Origin: Apostichopus californicus
Lineage: Eukaryota > Echinodermata > Holothuroidea > Aspidochirotida > Stichopodidae
Length of the DNA: 41,539 nt
NCBI GenBank assembly: GCA_020650975.1
Contig: JAIPMN010001228.1
Location: 1-41,539, forward strand
Direction of reading: 5' to 3'
In this document: positions 11,298-23,200 of the stretch, in pieces
Position numbering within the stretch: position 1 is the first letter of the stretch
Layout of the letters: each line of letters opens with the position of its first letter
The notes under the pieces: model-generated
The model's input: the letters and a program-made list of their open reading frames with translations, nothing else
What the model was told of the DNA's origin: nothing
Databases searched by the model: none
Made by a program: the position numbers and the translations under genes

Positions 11298-14200
11298 GTG
11301 AGGATCTAGCCGGTATAGATTCATTGTAGGGCCAACTTGTCAATGTGTTTGTGTTGTGGTTATCCTAAATCAATAACATATATAGCCTAGTCCAACAGTA
11401 GCCCTAGGAGTAGGAGGACTAGTAGTAAGGTATGAAGTTTATCATTTACAAACAAGGCGAGGCGTGTCATTAGGCGTATAACTGACCTATGGCACAAACA
11501 TAACTTTAAATTGGGCCTATGAAGTTGGTAGTAGTGTCACAACTTCCAAGTGCTTCAACCTGTAATATATGCCCCACAGGCCTAGCCTACTTCTTTGGGC
11601 TGTATAGGCCTCAACCAGGCTATAGACATGATGTAGCTCACTGGTATTAGTGGTAATCCCAACAGGAGATTAGTTCCACTGTTACTTCTAGCCATAAACA
11701 CATCAGTGATGCAACTCAATATGAGTTGGAATTTATTGTATGGTTGGCTGTAAGTTTATGTGAAGTTTTCTGATTCTGGAAAGAATTGCATAGACCAAAT
11801 TTCTGACTGTTGGTAAACAGTAGTGCTGATAGTCGACTCATTCTTTTGTAGTCGATTAATCGCATAGCTCTTCTCGCGATTACTCGGTTACAGTTATGAC
11901 GTCATCACTGTCATTTTTACATTGCAGAAATACAGTCAAAACAAATCTTTGCCCATGGTGCACTGTCTTTATTTATTTGTTCTTTCGTGTCTGAACGTGT
12001 GGTGTTTATATCATAGATATCAGATCGTTAGGAAATTTGTTATTACTATTTTATTCCTGTTATAATCACAGGGCTTTCTTCACATGTGATTTAATGAGAC
12101 TTTGACTGATAGTGGTCACACTTTTCAGTCTAAGCATCAGCAAAGGTTAAATTGCTATCATGGTGAACATAGAATCAAAATTGCAAAATGGCCAGTAGCA
12201 ATGAAGTCTTATCACATGTTTCACTAAAACGTTAAAAGCTTAATGTAACCTTCAGGAAAAAAACACTTTTAAAGTAATTATCGTTTTACTTTTAAATGTA
12301 GTTCATATTTTAATATTCTTCTGTTATGCTTATCCACTACTAAATGGGACTTCAGTCACATATCCCAATAATGTTATATATTGCTTCTCTCCAACAGAAA
12401 AACTGGTCCAACAACCTGTTGTACAGGTAAAACAACATCAACATCATTCCAACTCTAGACAAAACACAAAGAAAGGAACTATACAGGATGGTACAAAGCC
12501 AAGTGAAGATAGGATTGGAGTGGAGGATGTACCAGGGGGACCTCAGCCATCTATGGGGAGTACCAACGAACTTCAGAGGACCTTGAGTAACGAGGAGGGC
12601 AAGCTTGGGGACCTTGGGACTGGAAAACTTGGGGAACGAAAAATACCAGGTTTGGTGAAATGTTCCCACATTGATGCACTCAATTATCAATTTAATGATT
12701 TCCAGTGTAGAGAACAATTATTGTAGTTATCACATCTAACTATTCAGCCCTTTAGCAGAAGTGCATGCTACTACATATGTCATGTTGCCCCACTCAGTTT
12801 TGTGTGCGTTGGCCTCTTGGCCAATGCAAGTGAAAGTTTGTTATGTACATTATAATGTAGCATGTGGAAGGGAATTTAAAAAAAAATTTATCTTCACAGT
12901 TGAACCTGATGTGGAGTACAACTTGTGAGGCCCTTTATATCAATTCTTCGAGATGATTTCTAATAAATGCTGCTCAATGTGTTCATGAAAGCTTTAATCT
13001 ACTCAAAGGAGGAATATATTGTGTAGTTAGAGCAGGTTTCACAGTTCTTGTCCTGTTGGCTGTGAATTACACTTTGGATAAAAATCATTGGATATCTAGA
13101 CTATCTCAAACAAATCATGTTCTATCTGTATTGCATACATCTTGCGATCTTATATCCTCATTGTTTCTGCTGTATGTTTTGTCAGTGCTGATTAATTATT
13201 TTACCCATGAGAATAAATAGCTCATCCAAGGTACAAGTTTAAGATTCCGAAGCTCATGGCTGCTCTAGGGCAAATTTCTATTCACTTCCATGAAGCTCCA
13301 TAGTGCCTTTAATAGTGTCCTTTAGCAATTTCTCCTATGATAATCACCACTTTTAATGTTCTCAAACTTCACAGATCAAGCTTCTCTCTTTGGAGAATCA
13401 TCCACTTCAAACCGATCAAGGCTCTGTAAGACCTTGCCAGATTTTCTTCACGACAACAGTGCACTACCATACTTAATACAGTTTATGGACTCATTCAATG
13501 CAGTACAGGTATTACAATGCTGGCTGGCCACCGAGAGCTTTAACAAAGCGTCGTGGTCGCACAGTCTAACGGTGACCATGGAGATCGAAGGCAAAACGAA
13601 CATTCCAAACGACGGTGTCGGTTGGGAGGAGGGTAGGGACGTTACACAGACACAGAAGGGTAACTCAGAGACTAAGACTGTGCCAAAGATTCAACTGAAC
13701 GGATCGTCTCTGAACGACAAGGAGAGCGTATTAAATAACAACCAAAGTAGACAGAGGAGTAATCCTATGGATTCACCCGATAAACCAAACAAAGGCAAAA
13801 CTCATTCTCGAGCCAGGTCGGACTCGGCCGCCGTAGAAATAGCAAAGTTAGCGGAAAGAAATAGCAATATGAACGGTCGCGGGAAAGGTCACCGGCGGAA
13901 CATATCTGACTGGAAGAACGTTGACCCCAAGACAGGTGAGCTGAGATTAATAATCATTTCTTATTTTGTGCTAAATGCGGTTTAAGCACTTTCTTGAACA
14001 AGAAAGTAATCTTTGTGTGACAGAAGTGAAAAAAGGGATTTAACAGGTGTCATCCCCATCGTCCGATCTCGTTGCTTAATGTAGAAGGCTTAAGAATACT
14101 TTTTCTTTGAACCTTTCAAATCAGATTGCACAGTTACATTTGATGTCAGTGTTTGCTTGGTATGCAGTTCACAGTATTTCATTTCATAGATTGACAGGAA

Positions 14201-17200
14201 CACAAGTTAAATCTTCTCTGTTTTGCACTCGCTTCTGTCACAATAAACACTAAATGTCTACAATGTGTCGCCATACGGGCCAGGAATAACCAACAAATGA
14301 TAATTTGGTCTCCTAATTAACAACCATGACCCAAACAGGCCATCGAAACTTTGCTGCGCTTTTGATATCAGGCTTTTGTTATTATTCCGATAAATTGACC
14401 CTTTCGGACATGCTCAATCTGAATGTAGAACTCTTTCCATTTAGGTGTAGAGTTAGGGTAGGGTGAGGGTAAGTTGCTACTCACTCTGTGTGATATGCAT
14501 GGCAGGAATGATTACATTGATCTATGAAAAACCATCGCAGAAGACAGTTTTGGCCCAACAGATACAGTAGAAGTTGCTGATGCTCAATGGGGTGTGGTTT
14601 TGAAGGTACATATCAGGGGCATGTGTTGATAGATAAGTGCATTAAGTACCCCTGATATGTGTTTGTCATTCATATGCCCAAAAGCCATTTAAGTTGGGAA
14701 AGTCTGTACATTTATAAAATATTGTCACTTCATTCTAACATCATTACATCCCTGATGGCGGTGCTATTGTAAAATAGAAGCTAGCAAACATTTTCAGACA
14801 ATTGATAGAAGACATTGATGAGGTTAGGTGCTATTGTAAAATAGAAGCTAGCAAACATTTTCAGACAATTGATAGAAGACATTGATGAGGTTAGGTGCAA
14901 TTCTATCACCCTGGTTATGATGATAAATTAACACCGGTTTGATATTTTTACCTCATACTTTAGCTGTTGAGAGAGATGCAATCAATATATACACCAAATT
15001 TCTATGCAAAGATGCTGCCACACCAGTGGGTCTGCCAGAGGCCATGAGAATCTCAGTCATCGGTAAGTAAGACAGTTTGATCAAACTTGAAATGTAAATT
15101 TCAGACAATTGAGAGGCAGTTCAAACATGCCATAAGTTCACAACCGTACCTGATCCACCCATCCAACTACAGACACTTTTTTTCCCCTTCTTACTTTCAT
15201 ACAGTTGAAAATTTAATGTTTCCTCTTTCTCTCTCTCTCTGAATGAGATTTCAGATATGATATTGCTATATAAACTTTCTTATTCAATAGTAATCAAATT
15301 CTTCCTCCTCTGAAAATTGACTAGAAATGGAGGGGCAATATGGGGACGTTTTAGCAAGACTATGCTCTTAAATTTAGATATGATGTCAATAACAGGGAAC
15401 ATTACCATTGAAAAAACATTCAATGAGATCTCATTTTAGGTTTCCATTCTTAATATTGGTCTAGCATACATTATCTTGTCATTGCATCATGTTTATAGCT
15501 ACTAGGGACACCTAGCCAATTTGCCCCATATTCTGTACATATGTTGTGTGTGATAATCTCATTCAAAATCTGTTGATATTTTTCAAAAAGCTCTTTTCGT
15601 TTTCAAAGAAATACACATGTCAAGTTTCAATAAATCTGAGAAACTCATGAAATATGTGCAAATTATGACGTGGAGTGTTGCGCTTTTTTTCATCAAAATT
15701 TTGGATTTTAGGCATTAATAAGTTAACTCCTAATTGCAAGCCCACATATATCACTTGAATAATGTGATGTTCCTCTTTTCAAAGAAAACAATATAATATG
15801 TCAAGCCACAAACCTGTGTTCAGTGTCCTTGAGCAAAGGTTGTAAAAACAAAGGAATAACATAACAGAAAATTAGGCAGTCACTTCCTTTACATCGTCAA
15901 TGTGTATAATTAGCTAATGTTTATTCATAAATAAAACTAGAATTACGAAAAGACATTTAGAATGGTCAATCTTTGATGGATTTGATGAGAGTTGCAGCTA
16001 TTTTCATGATTTCTAATGATGATAAGACTGATTAGGACAATGTTGTTCATATTTCCACTATCGGTAACACTACTCTGATTAACATTTTGCCGCTTTTTCT
16101 CTCACATCAGCCAAAATTTGTCCACCGGATGGAGGTCAGCTTGACCCGGATTGTTTCAAAGAAGCTCAGGAATATGTCTATAATTGTTTAGAAAAACAGT
16201 GAGTATTCCTATTAATCAGTGGTATTTCAAGTTATATTACATTTGCTTTACTTATTTAAGTGATGTTGAATTGTTGAGACTGAAGAGTCTTTACTGATTG
16301 TCAAAAAGAAAATAAATATGTAAGGACTCTTAAAGGGAAAAACCATGGATCTTTGATTGAGGTAATATTTCAAGTTTTTTTAAATGAGTGATTCATATAT
16401 GGTCTACCACAATATCTATCTTTCTAGAGAATACCAACAATTTTAATTGTACTCTTTTTTTTCCCTTATCAATTATTTGTTGAAGTTTTCAAATATAATT
16501 TGATTTCTGAATTGACAGTACTTCATTTACTTAAGTTAGAATTTTTCTTTTAACTGTGCAGATATTTTCCAGAATTTTTAAGAAGTGAATTCCACTGTAA
16601 ATACCAGGTGGATATTTTAACAAGTGGAAAGGTCTATCTTGCCGATGTTCTCTACAACGAGAGCGCAACCTCTTATCTCATGGAAGTAAGTTTCATCGAA
16701 GCACCACCCTCTTATTAAACTCTAAACCATATCTACCTAAAAAGATTTGTTCTTTTGGTAAATGTTGTTTTCTTCAAAAGAGTTCGAAAATTTTTGAACA
16801 AAAATATGTTTCGTTTTTGTTATTTGCTTATTTTTTATTTTGTTATATTATGTAGTTTTTATACAAGCTGAGTATTGTAACATGGCTCAAGTGTTACATT
16901 TTAATTGATAAAATTTTAATAGTAGAACAGGAATTTCTTCTTTTATGTTGTTGTTGGTGGAATTTGATGAAAAAAAAGTAAAATCAAAACAGCACAACAC
17001 ACAAGACAAAGTTGTGGTACATAAGTAGGTAAAAACAATAGTAATTCTGCAACAGAACTCTTATAAATTCAAAAAGATTTTACGGAAACTTTGAAAATGT
17101 TCGGTGGAGTAGTCTTTCGCTTTTCTCTTGATGCCCTAATTTCATTTTTATTTATCACAAAGTGATGATGAATAATAAGGGATATCTCTAGACCCTTTTT

Positions 17201-20200
17201 TCCGCAATAAATTTTTTGTATTGGTTCATTAATTTATTTGATGGGGGCCTCTTGCTCTCATTATGAAAAGACCTGTGTAAGGAAGTAATTTTTCTTTTAC
17301 ATTGTCATTCAATATTTGCCTCATTATATTGAAAGTATAAAAGTGTATTACTGGCTGTAAGTGTAAATCAGTTACTGACTGGCAAAGTTGTTTCCAATCC
17401 CCCCCCCCCCCCAAAAAAAAACATAAATAAATGTAGCACTGAGAAAATGTTTTAGATTAATTTTCACCAACCAAAACTAAGCAAATGAAAGAATTGAAAA
17501 GAGAGTCACAAAAATTTGAAAGAAAGAAGAAGAAGTCAAAGGAAAAAAAAGAGTATTTACCTAAAATGAAATAAATGTGATGAATATCAAGAAATATCAA
17601 CATTTCAGTAGAATACTAGCAATCTCTGGTTTATATGTTTGAAACAAATTATTTACAAAAATTTGCACTTTTTTGAGTATTATTCATAATTTTTGTTGTT
17701 GTTGACAGTACTTGGATCAAGAGGGTTCCGTTCACATGCTTCATTTTTGGCTGGCAGCGGGCAACTTTCAGCAACAGCTGTTGATGCAGCAGGGTCAATA
17801 TGATGCCCAGCAGGCTCAGGATGATGCCATGGTGCTCTATGATAAGTAAGTCAAAAATAAATTACAGCAGTGTCGTAGTCTTGTAACAAGACTGATAGTT
17901 CAGCCCACTGAGCAGTCACCCCCACTTAGTCAAGAGTGAACAATTTTACTCTGAAGCTCGGTTAAATGAAGATCTACATTTGCTTTCACTTAGTCGCTAC
18001 AACTCTCTGCAAGTTTACTAAGTTGGGCGATGTTTGAGCTCTCCCTGTATGATAAATTGACTTACTGACACTTCAATTCTATAATTAGTGCCATAAGTCT
18101 TTCTTTTTGTTATATACAGTATATATATTCAGTTATATATATTATATTCAGTATCCTTGACATTTTTTTTTCTTCTTTCATGTTTAACATCAATCATTTC
18201 TATAATTTTGTATCTACTGATCCAATTGTTCATTGAGTCAATGTTCTCCATCCTTGACAGATATTTTTCTTTGCAAGCTGAACATCCCTTGGGCTTTGAT
18301 TTTGCTATTCGCTGCGAGATTGAGAGTAACATATGCAGGGAGGGAGGTCCTCTCCCTAACTGCTTTGCCGCAGCGATGAAGCGGACGTTCACAACTTTAG
18401 AAACAGTAAGTATGATCATATCCATGGAGAGAATGGTCTAAGAATGGAGAGAATGGTCTTAGAATGGAGAGAATGGTCTTAGAATGGAGAGAATGGTCTT
18501 ATAATGGAGAGAATGGTCTTATAATGGAGAGAATGGTCTTATAATGGAGAGAATGGTCTTATAATGGAGAGAATGGTCTTATAATGGAGAGAATGGTCTT
18601 AGAATGGAGAGAATGGTCTTATAATGGAGAGAATGGTCTTATAATGGAGAGAATGGTCTTATAATGGAGAGAATGGTCTTAGAATGGAGAGAATGGTCTT
18701 AGAATGGAGAGAATGGTCTTATAATGGAGAGAATGGTCTTAGAATGGAGAGAATGGTCTTAGAATGGAGAGAATGGTCTTAGAATGGAGAGAATTGTCTT
18801 ATATTGGAGAGAATGGTCTTATAATGGAGAGAATGGTCTTAGAATGGAGAGAGAATGGTCTTAGAATGGAGAGAGAATGGTCTTATAATGGAGAGAATGG
18901 TTTTATAATGGAGAGAGTGGTCTTAGAATGGAGAGAATGGTCTTAGAATGGAGAGAATTCTTATATTGTATACTGAACTTTGTGCTGATGTTGTTCTAGT
19001 CATCAATAATTTCATTGGCTTTGGAACCAAGGAGTGGGGAGTTGGGGTGGGGGATGCAGGGAGGTAGTGCCTACCAATTTGTGACAACCCTCAAAAGTGC
19101 CCTGTTCGTAACTTAGAAATGCCTCTTTCTTGGTGATGTAAAGTAACCTTTTTTTGGCATATTTGTAATTGAAAAGGGCCCTTTTGTGTAGAAAAAAAAC
19201 TAATATAGCAAAAAAGTGCCCCATAAATGAAATGTAATTGAAGAGTTCTCATTTGGTTGAAATACAATAAAAAAAAAGTCCTGGAAAATCTGTGTTGTAG
19301 CTTCATGATTAGCAAAAAATTGCATCAATGAAGGAATAGAAGTTAAAAGAAAGCATTCATACATAAGTAGCACAAACATGTTTTCCACTTCAGCTGCCAG
19401 CTAGTCACACATTTATCATACCTCAAAGGTACTACTGTTTGTACATAACAAATATGGAAAAATAATAATTGCACCTTTTATGGATACCCACCAGCTAGAC
19501 TACAGATGTCTGAATTCAGAGCCAACCAGGGTTGTGAAAGGTCAACCACAGATATGCCTGTAGCAGTAGTAAGACACAATTGAAATATGCTATACTTTAA
19601 AAAGAAGAGAGAGAGGGAAAACCCCAGTAGGGATTGAGCAATGCAGTCTGTGTAGTTTAATAGCTGGCAGTCTGACCTCCTCAAACTGTCAGTAAAAGTT
19701 ACATTGTTAACATTAATAGTGAGCAGCCAGGGAATTGTGTTGTATTTAATGTTTTACGAAGAAAACACTTCCCAGCCGTCGTCACGAAGTCTTCGACATT
19801 TTCAACATTTTTTTCCGCAGGAATTTTTTCCCGGTTTTCTCTCCAGTCAGTTGTACTATAAATTTTTATCCGAGCTGATCAACTCCATGAAGACCGAGAG
19901 CAAGATCCCTCCAATACCAGAAGAAGCGTCCAAAGTGAAAGAAATGCCAAAGCCGCAGAAAAACACCCTCCTGGCGGATGGGGTGAAGAAGCTCATGGAG
20001 AGTGACATGACCATCGACCCCCTCCAGCTCGATCCGGACACGTTATGGAAGAGAAGCGACCCAGGGTATTCAAACCTCTCCAATATTTTCACCGGAAACC
20101 CCCCCCCCCCTGATATTTCAAAATTTGGCGTTCAGTGAAGAGACTCGGTGTCGAAATTTGTAATCTCGAGATCCGGTCGAGTTCCTTTCCTTAGACTGAA

Positions 20201-23200
20201 ATAAATGGAGCAGAATAGTAACTGTGTTGTGAGATGAAATATGAAACATGTCTTTTATATATCACACCTATATTACACCTACTGGGCTACAGATAATATG
20301 TTGCATTTTATTGAACAACGACAATTATTGCACTCACTGTACACCAGACATATATATGCAACTACTAGGCACCTTACATGCTATGTACAGTAACCCTTGT
20401 GACAGATGTTTCGTATTTACTGTGTACTGGATGTGTCATGTGTGACAACACAACAGATAAGATAGTTGATAGCAAAGCAGCATCTTGTTTAGAACCTTCT
20501 GACTGAAATAATGAAATACAACTACTAACAGTTTGAATTTTAATTAAAAGTGTTCCATATTCATATTCATTTAGTTATGGTGTAATTACTGATGTGATCA
20601 GAAATGTGAGAATTTTCAAAATCATGTCAATCTCTGTGATATTCCTTAAAAATGACATCTTTCCCTTTCTATTTACCCTCTCCGTTCACAGAGACATGAC
20701 ATCATTTGGTATGGTGGACTCAATGGGCCAGTTTGTCCCAGGATTTGAGGTTGATCCCGAATCAGTTAAGAAACGGACAGGTAAATATCAAGTCGTCCCA
20801 TTAAGTTAAAATGAGCGTCTTCCTGTCCTGTGCTGCGACAGAGCATACATTTATCCAGGGTTGAAGAAAACCTTGCAAACCCTCTGAACCAAGTTAGTGG
20901 GAATTTCACAGTCCTATCACAGAGGGATTCAAAACACTGTAAAAATATGTAACTTCCTAAACCCAAAGAAATTTGCCAAATATCTTCTCGATACTTTTTC
21001 TTCTTCTCTGGGGATGGAGAACTTTTATGACGAGCATTTCGCATGACATCTCTCCACAGTAATGACATCTGAAACCTTCTCATCTGACATAAGATATGTT
21101 TAAAGTAGAGCTAGTTGCTGCCATCTCTTTCCTTCTTTTACCACTTCCCTTCCCTCATCACTGCAAAAGAATATAACCCTGTTGATGGTTCAAATATGCT
21201 TAAGAGCTTTGTGAGAAAGGCTGTCCATAAAAATCGAGTTTAGGTAACTATTTCTGAGAATGTCGTAAGGCACTGTTATACATTTTAAGCTATTTTCCCT
21301 GCAAATGCATCAGCTTTTCAATATGGTGATTAAATTTTTATGTTAGTCAAAAGATAAATGGTACATCTTAATTTTATATGATAGTCAAAAGACAAATAGT
21401 ACATCTTAATTTTATGTGATAGTAAAAAGACAAATAGTTCATCTTAATTTTATGTGATAGTAAAAAGACAAATAGTACATCTTAATTTTATGTGATAGTT
21501 AAAAGACAAATAGTACATCTTAAGTTTATATGATAGTCAAAAGACAAATAGTACATCTTAATTTTATGTGATAGTCCAAAGACAAATAGTACATCTTAAT
21601 TTTATGTGATAGTCAAAAGATAAATGGTACATCTTAAATTTATGTGATAGTCAAAAGACAAATAGTACATCTCAATTTTATGTGATAGTCAAAAGACATA
21701 TAGTACATCTTAATTTTATATGATAGTCAAAAGACAAATAGTACATCTCAATTTTATGTGATAGTCAAAAGACAAATAGTACATCTCAATTTTATATGAT
21801 AGTCAAAAGACAAATAGTACATCTCAATTTTATGTGATAGTCAAAAGACATATAGTACATCTTAATTTTATATGATAGTCAAAAGACAAATAGTACATCT
21901 CAATTTTATGTGATAGTCAAAAGACAAATAGTACATCTCAATTGTATAAGATAGTCAAAAGACAAATAGTACATCTCAATTTTATATGATAGTCAAAAGA
22001 TAAATAGAACATCTCAATTTTATGTGATAGTCAAAAGACAAATAGTACATCTCAATTTTATGTGATAGTCAAAAGATATATAGTAGATCTCAACTTTATG
22101 TGATAGTCAAAAGACAAATAGTACATCTCAATTGTATAAGATAGTCAAAAGACATATAGTAGATCTCAACTTTATGTGATAGTCAAAAGACAAATAGTAC
22201 ATCTCAATTTTATGTGATAGTCAAAAGACAAATAGTACTTCTTAATTGTATAAGATAGTCAAAAGACAAATAGTACATCTCAATTTTATGTGATAGTCAA
22301 AAGACAAATAGTACATCTCAATTGTATGTGATAGTCAAAAGACAAATAGTACATCTCAATTTTATGTGATAGTCAAAAGACAAATAGTACATCTCAATTT
22401 TATGTGATAGTCAAAAGACAAATAGTACATCTCAATTTTATGTGATAGTCAAAAGACAAATAGTACTTCTCAATTTTATGTGATAGTCAAAAGACAAATA
22501 GTACTTCTCAATTTTATGTGATAGTCAAAAGACAAATAGTACATCTCAATTGTATGTGATAGTCAAAAGACAAATAGTACTTCTCAATTTTATGTGATAG
22601 TCAAAAGACAAATAGTACATCTTAATTTTATATGATAGTCAAAAGATAAATGGTACATCTTAATTTAATATGATAGTCAAAGGACAAATAGAACATCTCA
22701 ATTTTATGTGATAGTCAAAAGACAAATGGTACATNNNNNNNNNNTTGTATGTGATAGTCAAAAGACAAATAGTACATTTCAATTTTATGTGATAGTCAAA
22801 AGACAAATAGTACATCTCAATTGTATGTGATAGTCAAAAGACAAATAGTACATTTCAATTTTATGTGATAGTCAAAAGACAAATAGTACATTTCAATTGT
22901 ATGTGATAGTCAAAAGACAAATAGTACATTTCAATTTTATGTGATAGTCAAAAGACATATAGTAGATCTCAATTGTATGTGATAGTCAAAAGACAAATAG
23001 TACATCTTAATTTTATGTGATAGTCAAAAGACATATAGTAGATCTCAAATTTATGTGATAGTCAAAAGACAAATAGTACATCTTAATTTTATATGATAGT
23101 CAAAAGACAAATAGTACATCTCAATTTTATTTGATGGTCAAAAGACAAATAGCAATCTTTTTTTGGTGCTTTCTTTCTACAGCTTCAAAATTTTCTTTGA

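Noticed and set aside
14451-14472. Interstitial telomere-like GTTAGGGTAGGG run
   Set aside because: Only three GGG runs and no regular TTAGGG period.
18764-18946. Repetitive peptide frame with MERMVLEWRE-like units
   Set aside because: Simple translation of the 20-bp minisatellite, inside an intron.
20066-20138. Open frame continuing from AKAP10 exon 9 to a stop, with a proline run, as an alternative C-terminus
   Set aside because: Exon 10 joins in phase and restores conserved sequence; the continuation is over a poly-C tract and would remove the PKA helix.
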